A stretch of 64,000 bases of DNA from Bradyrhizobium paxllaeri (GTDB lineage: Bacteria; Pseudomonadota; Alphaproteobacteria; Rhizobiales; Xanthobacteraceae), in assembly GCF_001693515.2 (NCBI RefSeq), contig NZ_CP042968.1, positions 4,898,001 to 4,962,000 on the forward strand, read 5' to 3'. Below, one piece after another: positions 54,511-62,234 of this stretch. The position numbers were made by a program, and so were the translations under genes. Each line of letters opens with the position of its first letter. Within the stretch, counting starts at the first letter, position 1. The notes beneath the pieces were generated by a model that saw only the letters and a program-made list of their open reading frames with translations, was not told the DNA's origin and did not search any database.

Positions 54511-54862
54511 GTGACATGAAAGCTGCCATTTGCAGACCCGGCTTGAACCGGACACGACAATTCGCGTATCACCGTATTCGGAAGGGCGCAGGCCGGTCAG
54601 GACCTTGCAACCCGGGCGGCGTATCGCCGTCCTTGCACCATGACCATGCATGCGTCACTGGCCCGATCTTCACTGGGCCGGGGCAGTCCACCCATCCGCA
54701 ATCGCAGAATGGGTTCCTTGAACCCAATTGCGGATGGGTGGACGCCCCGGCGTCGAGTGGATCGATCCAGTTCTTGGATGAGACGAAGGCAATCCGGCCT
54801 GCGCCCTTTCCGATCTCTCTCCCCCCCGTGGCCGCCACCTTCCTGACCGGAGGGCTGGCCGC
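54511..54862 (+). other. 352-base gap holding the retron RNA
   Basis: Apart from the predicted msr-msd RNA, the first 67 bases after the SWIM stop are unassigned and may hold a promoter for the RNA. The last 49 bases contain GACCGGAGGG, the RT ribosome site. Confidence 0.6.
54578..54813 (+). ncRNA. Predicted retron msr-msd non-coding RNA
   Basis: Retron-type template RNA immediately before the RT gene. a1 is TCGGAAGGGCGCAGGCCGG (54578-54596) and a2 is CCGGCCTGCGCCCTTTCCGA (54794-54813), complementary over 19 pairs with one bulged base. Candidate branching guanosines follow a1 (54600-54601). msr: GGGCGGCG-TAT-CGCCGTCC stem-loop (54614-54632) and a shorter GGCCC/GGGCC pair. msd: a 25-bp stem with one bulged A (54677-54702 with 54727-54751), topped by GGGTTC-CTT-GAACCC. 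The RT starts 50 bases past a2. End points of the mature msDNA are inferred from known retrons. Confidence 0.85.
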
Positions 54863-56731
54863 GTGACCGACACCGTTTCTCCCGGCACGCTGACGCGCCA
54901 GGAACTCTACGACCGTATCCGCCAGTCGTCGAAGGACGAGGTCATCCTCGAGGAGATGATCCGCCTCGGTTTTTGGCCCGACGGCGAAAACGAGCCGGCG
55001 CCTGCTGCGGACGCGATCCGCGCGCGCGGAGAGGCGATGCGCGAGCTCAGCGAATTGCAGCGCCAGAATGCCGCCCTCGGCGATCCCGTGCGCGCGCTCA
55101 AGGAAATGCACAAGCGCCGCAAGGCCGAAGCGATGGCGCGGCGGCAGGAGACCAAGCGTCGCAACGCCGAGGCCCGACAGACGCGGGCGTTTGCCTGGTA
55201 CGAACGCCGCAAGCGCGATGTGCTCTACCTCGGCGAGGACGTCTCGCCCGGCCTTCACAGCCGCACGACCACCATGCCGTTGCGCGACGGCTTGCCACCG
55301 CTCGCCGATGCCAAGGCGCTCGCTGACGCGATGGGCATCCCGCTGGGCGAGCTGCGCTTCCTCGCGTTCAACAGAAAGGTGGCGTCGGTCAATCACTATC
55401 AGCGCTTCACGATCCCCAAGAAGAGCGGTGGCGAGCGGTTGATCTCGGCGCCGATGCCGCGCCTCAAGCGCGCGCAGTATTGGGTTCTGGACAACATCCT
55501 CGCACGCGCGCCGCTGCATGATGCCGCGCACGGCTTCGCGCCTGAGCGTTCGATCCTGACCAATGCGCGCAACCATGTCGGCCGCGACGTGGTGATCAAT
55601 CTCGACCTCAAGGATTTCTTCCCGACCCTGACCTACGCCCGCGTCAAGGGTCTGTTCGAGGCGCTGGGCTATACTGAGGCGGTCGCGATCCCGCTCGCGC
55701 TGTTGTGCACCGAGCCAATGGTTGATGAAGTGACGCTCGACGGCGAGCGCCACTTCATCGCCGACGGCCCGCGGACGCTCGACGGCGAGCGCCACTTCAT
55801 CGCCGACGGCCCGCGGCTGCTGCCGCAGGGCGCGCCGACCAGCCCGGCGATCACCAACCTGATCTGCCGCAGGCTCGACCGCCGCGTGATGGGGCTCGCC
55901 CGCACGCTCGGCTTTGTCTACAGCCGCTATGCCGACGATTTGACCTTCTCCGGCTCGGGCGAAGCGGTGAAAAAGATCGGCACCTTGCTCAAGGCCGTGC
56001 ACGTCATTGTCGAGGCCGAAGGGTTCAAGATTCATCCGGACAAGACGCGCGTGATGCGCCGGTCGACGCGCCAGGAGGTCACCGGCCTCACGGTCAACGA
56101 AGCCGTGGCCGTGCCGCGCGACCTGCTGCGCCGTTACCGCGCGGTGCTGCAGCAGGTCGAGCGCCACGGGCCTGATGGCAAGCACTTCGGCCCCGGCAAG
56201 GACGTGATCCGGTCGCTGCTCGGCTTCGGCCAATTCGCCAAGATGGTCGATCCAGAGAGCGGCGCGCCCTTGCTGCAGCGAGCGCAGCGCCTTGCCGCGC
56301 ATTACGCGCCCACCCGCTCCGCGCGGCGCCCGACCCGCGCCGCATTCCGCAAGGCTGCGGCCGCCGGCCAGACGCCGCCGGGCCGGCAATGGAATCCCGC
56401 GGAGCGGCCGCCACCAGCGCCGGACCCGGTGCTGGTTGCGCTGGCGCGGCAGGAAGAAAAGAAGCGGGCCGCCCAAGCGCGCACCGCAACTCCCGGCGTG
56501 TCACGCCCGCCCAACGTCCCCCCATCGCCGTGGGGCACGCCGCGCGCCGCCGGCCCGCAGGCGGCTCCCACGGCGGGACCGGCGACAGCACCCAAAAAGA
56601 GACAGCCGTGGTACGTCACGGCGATGGTGATCCTGCTGGCGGTGATCCTCGCGCTCGCGATCAGGCCTGGCGGCGCCGTGATCGCCGGCGCGCTGCTGTT
56701 TGCCTATTTCAGGTGGTGGTGGAAGCGTTGA
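54863..56731 (+). CDS. Retron reverse transcriptase with C-terminal membrane hairpin
   Basis: 622-residue RT. Retron hallmarks: NARNH at 234-238 (NAxxH of region X), DLKDFF at 248-253 (motif A), QGAPTSP at 322-328 (motif B), YADD at 356-359 (catalytic), HPDKTRVM near 391 and VTG at 406-408 (region Y). The first 160 residues are charged and helical (KEMHKRRKAEAMARRQETKRRNAEARQ), longer than in most retron RTs. After about 490 comes a Pro/Ala-rich linker, then two helices (VTAMVILLAVILALAI, GAVIAGALLFAYF) ending WWWKR. TLDGERHFIADGPR occurs twice in a row (291-318). GTG start with GGAGGG upstream. Its template RNA lies just before it. Confidence 0.92.
   Translation: MTDTVSPGTLTRQELYDRIRQSSKDEVILEEMIRLGFWPDGENEPAPAADAIRARGEAMRELSELQRQNAALGDPVRALKEMHKRRKAEAMARRQETKRRNAEARQTRAFAWYERRKRDVLYLGEDVSPGLHSRTTTMPLRDGLPPLADAKALADAMGIPLGELRFLAFNRKVASVNHYQRFTIPKKSGGERLISAPMPRLKRAQYWVLDNILARAPLHDAAHGFAPERSILTNARNHVGRDVVINLDLKDFFPTLTYARVKGLFEALGYTEAVAIPLALLCTEPMVDEVTLDGERHFIADGPRTLDGERHFIADGPRLLPQGAPTSPAITNLICRRLDRRVMGLARTLGFVYSRYADDLTFSGSGEAVKKIGTLLKAVHVIVEAEGFKIHPDKTRVMRRSTRQEVTGLTVNEAVAVPRDLLRRYRAVLQQVERHGPDGKHFGPGKDVIRSLLGFGQFAKMVDPESGAPLLQRAQRLAAHYAPTRSARRPTRAAFRKAAAAGQTPPGRQWNPAERPPPAPDPVLVALARQEEKKRAAQARTATPGVSRPPNVPPSPWGTPRAAGPQAAPTAGPATAPKKRQPWYVTAMVILLAVILALAIRPGGAVIAGALLFAYFRWWWKR
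55733..55816 (+). repeat. Exact 42-base tandem duplication in the RT gene
   Basis: Two perfect copies, 55733-55774 and 55775-55816, encode TLDGERHFIADGPR twice, in frame, between RT motifs A and B. Identity at every base points to a recent event such as slippage. Confidence 0.97.
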
Positions 56732-56888
56732 AGCACCGTCCGGTCTAACCCAACCCGAGAAAGACCTCTTTTCACTGGCAAATTCCCTTCGGAACCGCGC
56801 AGCCCTACCGGTTAGTTCAGCCGGTTATCTGGCCATGGCGAGCCATCGCTCGGCAGGTCCGTTCGACCGATTCGAAGATATTTGGGCT

Positions 56889-57335
56889 GGTGCGCTCGGA
56901 GGTAGCAGAAGCATTCTCGCAGCCGCAGCTTCGCCGCGAATGAAGGATTATCTCAATGATATCAAACTTCGCGAACACTTCCGGCCGGTGGCACCGATAT
57001 GCCTGGAGGATCGTGCGCCGGATATTTTCAGTCCTGGAACGCCGGACCCTTACATGCTTTTCGATCACCAGACTCGAGCAGAATGGTGCGAAAAGATCCC
57101 AGCTGTTGTACATCTCGACCGATCTGCGCGATTGCAGACCGTTTGCAGAACCTCTCAGCACAAAATCGCAGAACTTCTCATAGAATACGAAAAACTCTCG
57201 GGCATTCCGCTGCTTTGCAATACAAGTGCTAACCTCCATGGACGTGGGTTTTTCCCGGATGCCGCAGCCGCCTGCGAATGGGGACAGGTTGCGCACGTAT
57301 GGTGCGATGGCATGCTATGGACGAAAACTCCGTAA
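56889..57335 (+). pseudogene. Carbamoyltransferase (NodU/HypF-like family) C-terminal fragment
   Basis: About 148 codons ending at a TAA at 57333. The reading matches the C-terminal domain of NodU-type O-carbamoyltransferases: ALGGSRSILAAAASPRMKDYLN, then EHFRPVAPICLEDRAP, VVHLDRSARLQTV and SGIPLLCNTSANLHGRGFFPD. The family protein is about 550-600 residues, so the front three quarters are missing. The frame is open farther upstream (to 56700) without family similarity. It lies downstream of the RT and is probably a recombination scar. Carbamoyltransferases are widespread and this alone does not imply nodulation. Confidence 0.75.
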
Positions 57336-57819
57336 GCGCAGTGTCGCACCGATATGTCGTCACTTTCGATGCATTTGGGGACACCGTCAGCGCAAAGCTG
57401 GTGGTGCGTGAGAAGGACGAGGAGCGCAACAGCTGCATCTTTACTGCCACGCGGTCACCAACCAGAACGGCTCTGTCGTGGCGTCAAGCAGCACTTCCTG
57501 AAGGACTTTTGACGCAAACAGCTGACCGTGGCGGCCTGGTCAAGCCTTGTCATACCGAAAGCAATGCGGATCGGCAGCCGGCGTGCCAGGCGCCCTCGAT
57601 CAACCTGGCAAGCAAGCGCTGGTGCGTGCGGCCGGCCGAAGCCAGTCTCCTTAGTCGAATTCCCCGTTAAACAGGACAATTTGCGGGGATCCTCGGAATA
57701 CGGGAGCCGAACTAACCCATCTATTCGGTTGTCCGCTTCAGATAGTGCAATTCGAAGAAAAATTCGCCGGAGAGGCCCCCCCCGGCGAATCGTCCCTGTC
57801 GGGTGCTTGTGACTGGGGC
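57336..57819. other. 484-base region with no supported gene
   Basis: Lies between the carbamoyltransferase fragment and the molybdenum hydroxylase gene. A plus frame from 57317 to 57670 (MDENSVSAVSHRYVVTFDAFG...) has a plausible beginning but decays into Arg/Ala-rich shadow. It may be decayed coding DNA. No repeat or RNA structure recognised. Confidence 0.4.
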
Positions 57820-60093
57820 TTACGCCTTCATCGCGCCCTTCACGGCTTCCGGCGTGATCGGCAATGCGCGGACGCGGGCGCCAGAGGCATTGAAGATGGC
57901 GTTGCCGAGCGCGGGCGCCACAACCGTCACCGCCGGCTCGCCGACGCCGGTCGGCTTGTCGCCGTTGGCGATGACATTGACGGCGACTTCCGGCGTCTGG
58001 CTCATCCGCAAGGGTGTGTAGGTATCGAAATTGGTCTGCTCGATACCGCCATCCTTCAGCGTCGCCTTCTCATACATCGCGAGCGAAAGGCCCCACAGCG
58101 CCGCGCCCTCGACCTGGGCACGGATGTTGTCGGGATGCACCTGCATGCCGACGTCGGTGGCGACGGTCAGTTTCTTGACCTTGACCTCGCCGGACTGCGA
58201 CACCGCAACATGGGCCACACAGGCGGTCCAGCTTGCGGTCGCGCGCTCCTGCGAGGAGACGCAGGCGATGCCCATGCCCTCGCCCTTCGGCAGCTTGGTG
58301 GTGCCGTAGCCGGCCATGCCCATCGCCGCCAGCAGCGTGTTGCGCAGGCGTTGCGCGCCGCCGTCATTCTTGCCTTTGCCGTCCAGCAGCGCAATGCGAT
58401 ACTGCGCGGGATCCTGGCCGGCCTCGTGCGCGAGCTCGTCGATCATGCTTTCGACCGCCCAGAACGTCCAGCCCGGCGCCACCGAGCGCAGCGGACCGGA
58501 CGGCGTGGCCGTGTGCGCCATCTCGTTCTTGATCGCTCGCACATTGTGATTGGGCACGGAATAGAAGAAGTCCGCGCCATTCACCGTGAACGAGTCCAGC
58601 GGTCCCTTCTTGTCGACCGAAGGCGTCAGGAAATCGGGGATTCCCCACCGCGCGGTCGGCCACGCACTGACCACGTCGTGGTTGAGCGCGATAAGCTTGC
58701 CATCGCCATCGAGACCCGCCTTGACCTTCTGGAAGGTCAGCGGGCGCGAATAGTCCATGGTCATGTCGTTTTCGCGGCTGTAGATCACCTTGACCGGCTT
58801 GCCGACCGCCTTCGCCGCCTGCACGGCAGGCACCATCATGTCGGCATCGAGCCGCCGGCCAAAGCCGCCGCCCAGCCACATCTGGTGCATCACGACAAAC
58901 TTGGGATCGATCCCGGCCGCTCCCGCCGCGATCGCGCCGGAGCGTGTCGCGAACTGGTTGCCGGAGTAGATGTGCAGGATGTCGCCCTTGAACTCGGCGG
59001 TCGCGTTCATCGGCTCCAGCGGCGCATGGATGTTGATGCTGGTGGTGTATTCCGCCTCCATCACCTTCGCCGCGGTCCCGAAGGCCGCCGCCGTATCGCC
59101 GTCCTTGACGAAGAATTGCCCGGAATCGTCGAGCGCCTGCAGCCGCTTGGCCTCGTCGATCAACGACTGGCTCGACAGCTTGGCGTTCGGGCCGTTGTCA
59201 TAGCTGATCTTCAGCGCATCCGCCGCCTTGCGGGCATTGGCATAGGTATTGGCGACCGCCACCACCCATCCGGACGTGCTGCCGGTCTTGTCGTCGAGCG
59301 TTACGGCCTTGATGAAGCCCGGCACCTTCTTCGCTGCGCTATCGTCGACCGATTTCACCGTGGCGCCGAAACGCACCGGCGGAGTGACGACCTTGCCATA
59401 GGCCATGCCCGGCAGCATGACGTCGATGCCGTATTTGGCCGTGCCGTTGATCTTGGGCGGGATATCGAGCTGCGGTACCGAGACGCCGATCATGGTGTAC
59501 TGGTCGGGCGTCTTGAGCTTGATCGCCTTCAGCTCATCCGGGGTGAAGGTCTTGGTGATCTTGCCGCTCTTGACGATGTCGGCAAAACTCATCTGCTTCT
59601 TCGACTTGGTGTGCGCGACGGCGGAGTTGCGCACCACCAGCTCGCCGGCCGGCACGCCCATGATGCCGGCTGCTGCTTCCGTCAACGCGATACGGCCGGC
59701 GGCGCCCGCGCGGCTCATCGCGTCGAAGTTCATCATCGTGCTCCAGCTACCGCCGGTAATTTGCGCGCCGAGCACGGGATCGTTGAACTTCGGATCGTTG
59801 GACGCGAGTTGCACCCGCATGTCCTTCCAGCTCGAACCGAGTTCTTCGGAAACGATCTGCGCCATCGTCGAGGCGATGTGCTGGCCCATGTCGGCCTTGC
59901 CGCACGTGACGGTTACGAGTCCGTCGGGACCGATCGAGTACCACACGCTGGGTTCGAAAGCGGAAGGCGCGGCCAAAGCCTGATCGATACCTGGAACGGC
60001 GGCATAGCCGAGCACGAGGCCCGTAGCGGCAGAGCCGACCAGGAACGAACGGCGGCTGAGATCAGTGGATGGGATTTTCACGTGCGTATTCAT
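57820..60093 (-). CDS. Molybdopterin-binding subunit of an Ior-like aldehyde/isoquinoline dehydrogenase
   Basis: 757-residue large subunit of a two-subunit xanthine-oxidase-family enzyme. A Tat signal ([19 protein letters not shown]) directs export, typical of the IorB branch. Motifs for the pyranopterin and Mo site: [44 protein letters not shown] and the C-terminal GVGEP with the catalytic Glu. The ATG at 60093 overlaps the iron-sulfur subunit stop by four bases. No FAD subunit exists, so electrons probably go to cytochromes. Aldehydes are the likely substrates given the neighbouring alcohol dehydrogenase. Confidence 0.93.
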   Translation of the reverse strand: MNTHVKIPSTDLSRRSFLVGSAATGLVLGYAAVPGIDQALAAPSAFEPSVWYSIGPDGLVTVTCGKADMGQHIASTMAQIVSEELGSSWKDMRVQLASNDPKFNDPVLGAQITGGSWSTMMNFDAMSRAGAAGRIALTEAAAGIMGVPAGELVVRNSAVAHTKSKKQMSFADIVKSGKITKTFTPDELKAIKLKTPDQYTMIGVSVPQLDIPPKINGTAKYGIDVMLPGMAYGKVVTPPVRFGATVKSVDDSAAKKVPGFIKAVTLDDKTGSTSGWVVAVANTYANARKAADALKISYDNGPNAKLSSQSLIDEAKRLQALDDSGQFFVKDGDTAAAFGTAAKVMEAEYTTSINIHAPLEPMNATAEFKGDILHIYSGNQFATRSGAIAAGAAGIDPKFVVMHQMWLGGGFGRRLDADMMVPAVQAAKAVGKPVKVIYSRENDMTMDYSRPLTFQKVKAGLDGDGKLIALNHDVVSAWPTARWGIPDFLTPSVDKKGPLDSFTVNGADFFYSVPNHNVRAIKNEMAHTATPSGPLRSVAPGWTFWAVESMIDELAHEAGQDPAQYRIALLDGKGKNDGGAQRLRNTLLAAMGMAGYGTTKLPKGEGMGIACVSSQERATASWTACVAHVAVSQSGEVKVKKLTVATDVGMQVHPDNIRAQVEGAALWGLSLAMYEKATLKDGGIEQTNFDTYTPLRMSQTPEVAVNVIANGDKPTGVGEPAVTVVAPALGNAIFNASGARVRALPITPEAVKGAMKA

Positions 60094-60581
60094 GTGGCCC
60101 TCCGCTCGGTGCCGGCGTTGGAGGCGGTACGCATTTCGGATGCGGCGCGCATGATCGCCTTTTGAATACGCGAATAGGTCATGCAACGGCAGAGATTGCC
60201 GTCCATATGCGCGACCACTTCATCCCTGGTCGGGTTGGAATTCTTCGACAGCAGCGCCGCCGCTTGCATGATTTGCCCGGACTGGCAGTAGCCGCATTGC
60301 GGGACCTGCTCGGCGATCCAGGCCTTCTGCAAGGGATGATCGCCCTTGGCGGACAGACCTTCGATGGTGGTGATCTTCTTGCCGACGGCGTCGCTCACCA
60401 TGGTCTGGCAGGAACGGACGGCTTCCCCATTGACGTGAACCGTGCAGGCGCCGCAAAGACCTGCGCCGCAGCCGAACTTCGTACCGGTCATCTGCAATTG
60501 CTCGCGGATGACCCAGAGCAACGGCGTATCGTGTGCCGCATCCACGGAGAGATCTCTGCCGTTGATGTTTAACTTTGCCAT
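60090..60581 (-). CDS. (2Fe-2S)-binding subunit (IorA-like) of the molybdenum hydroxylase
   Basis: 163-residue iron-sulfur subunit. Cluster II has C38, C43, C46 ([16 protein letters not shown]) and C58; cluster I has C96, C99 ([11 protein letters not shown]) and C131, C133 (LCRC). It passes electrons from the Mo site to an acceptor. The stop overlaps the start of the large subunit. The previous gene on this strand, pqqA, ends about 100 bases before it. Confidence 0.95.
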   Translation of the reverse strand: MAKLNINGRDLSVDAAHDTPLLWVIREQLQMTGTKFGCGAGLCGACTVHVNGEAVRSCQTMVSDAVGKKITTIEGLSAKGDHPLQKAWIAEQVPQCGYCQSGQIMQAAALLSKNSNPTRDEVVAHMDGNLCRCMTYSRIQKAIMRAASEMRTASNAGTERRAT

Positions 60582-60678
60582 TTGCCAAAAACCTTCTTAC
60601 GGGACGAATTCGAGGCGATTGAACTGACTGCATTCCGGTGAAAACGAGTGGCAGCATCGCAGCTGCGCTAACCCACAA

Positions 60679-60843
60679 TTACGGCACCCGCCCGCCGCTG
60701 ACCTGCACCGGGCCGATCGGGCAACAAGCGAAATACCTCAAACGAAGCCTATCGTCCGGGATACCGACCGCGCTGGCACAGGCGTACATGTTGATTTCCA
60801 TGCCGACCGGCAGTTCTATGATCTTCGGCGCGTTCCACTTCAT
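60679..60843 (-). CDS. pqqA: PQQ precursor peptide PqqA, extended form
   Basis: 54-residue peptide whose first 23 residues match PqqA: MKWNAPKIIELPVGMEINMYACA with the cross-linked pair E16 and Y20 at the exact spacing (W3, P6, E10, G14). PqqA usually stops soon after Tyr at 23-29 residues; here the frame runs on for 31 more, ending VSGGRVP, with CC in FACCP. AGGAAAC precedes the ATG at 60843, which fixes the start. No pqqBCDE in the window, so it is an orphan, lying between a PQQ-dependent dehydrogenase operon and the Ior-like pair. The extension could be a natural variant or reflect a lost stop or a frameshift. Confidence 0.85.
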   Translation of the reverse strand: MKWNAPKIIELPVGMEINMYACASAVGIPDDRLRLRYFACCPIGPVQVSGGRVP

Positions 60844-60978
60844 CTCTTGTTTCCTGGAGAGGCTGAGCTTGGCCTGCGCATCGAGCACACGCCCTCTTGC
60901 ATCCTCGGCAACTCTCCAAGCCCGATGACGCAAGTTGAAGAAGTGGAAACCACAAGGTACCGGCTCGGCAGAGAAGCC

Positions 60979-61611
60979 CTATTGCATCTTCCGGGTAATC
61001 CGAACATACGTCCGATCAACGAAGTCCCTCAGGTCTCGGCCGGCTCGTCTGAACAAGTTGCGCTCGACGGCGAGCAACCGGTCCGGCAGTGACTTTCTGC
61101 ATGTGTCGCGGATGAAAACACCGCCGACCGGTTGCTCGTCGGCTTGCGCCTTCGCTTCGGTACATGTCCACCCTTCGCCGCCGTAACGAGACCTGACCTG
61201 CGCAGCGAGTAGAAAGGCCTTCTTCCGAGCATACAGTCTTGCATTCGGATCGGTTTCTATATCGAGGCCCGATACGATGCCCTTGCCGTCAATGAAGACG
61301 GTCAAAAGCACCGGATGACCTGCAATTAGCGTGCCTTCTCGGCTTGTCTCAGGATCGAACTCGAAGTGAATTGCTCGCAACCCATCGCGCTCGGCCGGGC
61401 ACTCATCCCACGCGGACCAAGCTGGCAGCTTGGCCTTTGGATCCCTGGCGCAGCACAGATTCGCGTAGCCAACGTCCGATACTATATGGACGGGCCTGCC
61501 AACGGTGATATCGCGAACATCATATTCGGGCTCGACCTGCGCGACAGCGGCTTGCATCCCAACGGCAAGAACGATCCCAACCGACATCACGGCGCGACGT
61601 GCCGATTTCAT
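60979..61611 (-). CDS. Hypothetical periplasmic protein of the PQQ-dehydrogenase operon
   Basis: 210-residue secreted protein. A signal peptide (MKSARRAVMSVGIVLAVGMQAAVAQ) is followed by a mature domain with cysteines in YANLCCARDPKAKLPAW, WDECPAERDG, EGWTCTEAK and IRDTCRKS, suggesting disulfides. The ATG overlaps the stop of the cytochrome gene by four bases, so it is part of the alcohol dehydrogenase operon. I do not recognise a domain. Confidence 0.8.
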   Translation of the reverse strand: MKSARRAVMSVGIVLAVGMQAAVAQVEPEYDVRDITVGRPVHIVSDVGYANLCCARDPKAKLPAWSAWDECPAERDGLRAIHFEFDPETSREGTLIAGHPVLLTVFIDGKGIVSGLDIETDPNARLYARKKAFLLAAQVRSRYGGEGWTCTEAKAQADEQPVGGVFIRDTCRKSLPDRLLAVERNLFRRAGRDLRDFVDRTYVRITRKMQ

Positions 61612-62174
61612 TTCGAGCCCTCAGTCCCCGTCTTGCTGGATGATTCCGCACCCGCCTTGTAGATGTCACATACGCGCGACGTGTTGCCAAAGAAGGTCGT
61701 ACATTGAGCGTAGGTCGGCTCGCCCGCACCCTTGACGTGGACGATCAAATAGTCAGCAACCGCTGCGATATCGTTCGGTCGCAGAAACGTGCCGCCCTCG
61801 GGCGGCATGCGTTCACCGACATCCTGCCGGGTCATGTCGTAGCAGCTGGTTGTGTCATAGGCGCCTCGCACGAAGAACGGCATGCCCGTCCCGGGCCGGC
61901 CGCAAGCCACGGTCTCGATGATCTGCTCCTTGGTCAGCACGGTCTTGCGCAGCGACAGCGCATCACCGCCGTAGCCGCCGCCGCCATCGCCGTGCCATTT
62001 GTGGCAGCCCATGCAATTGGCCCTGCTGAATACGGCCTTGCCGGCATTAGTCGGGTCCGACACTGCTGCTTGCGCCGCCTGACCATAGGCGAGGCCTGAC
62101 ATCGAAAGATTCAGCGCGACGACGCTCACGAGCAGGATACTCGTCGCCACCGGGGATGCCTTGAAAGCCATCAT
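61608..62174 (-). CDS. c-type cytochrome, electron acceptor of the PQQ dehydrogenase
   Basis: 188-residue secreted monohaem cytochrome. A signal peptide precedes ANCMGCHKWHGDGGGGYGGDALSL with the CxxCH haem site (C54, C57, H58). MPFFVRG and ERMPPEGGTFL offer the likely Met ligand. XoxG/MoxG-like proteins accept electrons from PQQ dehydrogenases; the gene starts 60 bases after the dehydrogenase stop and overlaps the following unknown, supporting one operon. Confidence 0.92.
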   Translation of the reverse strand: MMAFKASPVATSILLVSVVALNLSMSGLAYGQAAQAAVSDPTNAGKAVFSRANCMGCHKWHGDGGGGYGGDALSLRKTVLTKEQIIETVACGRPGTGMPFFVRGAYDTTSCYDMTRQDVGERMPPEGGTFLRPNDIAAVADYLIVHVKGAGEPTYAQCTTFFGNTSRVCDIYKAGAESSSKTGTEGSK

Positions 62175-62234
62175 CGCGTCTCTTTTCGAAAAGGTTGGAG
62201 GGTCCGGACTAACGGACCCTCCTTTGCGGGCAGG

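Noticed and set aside
54384..54866. 160-codon plus frame between the SWIM and RT genes
   Set aside because: Begins in another frame of the SWIM gene and reads through the structured RNA; no protein-like features.
54569..56476. 635-codon minus frame covering the retron RNA and RT
   Set aside because: Arg/Ala/His-rich shadow; the plus strand has all RT motifs.
56889..57335. Nodulation gene nodU
   Set aside because: Only a C-terminal family fragment; carbamoyltransferases occur outside nodulation and no other nod gene is present.
57317..57670. Possible small gene MDENSVSAVSHRYVV...
   Set aside because: Plausible beginning only; the rest is Arg/Ala-rich, so reported just as part of a non-coding stretch.
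57745..60165. 806-codon plus frame opposite the molybdenum hydroxylase
   Set aside because: Low-information, no ribosome site, antisense to a clear enzyme gene.
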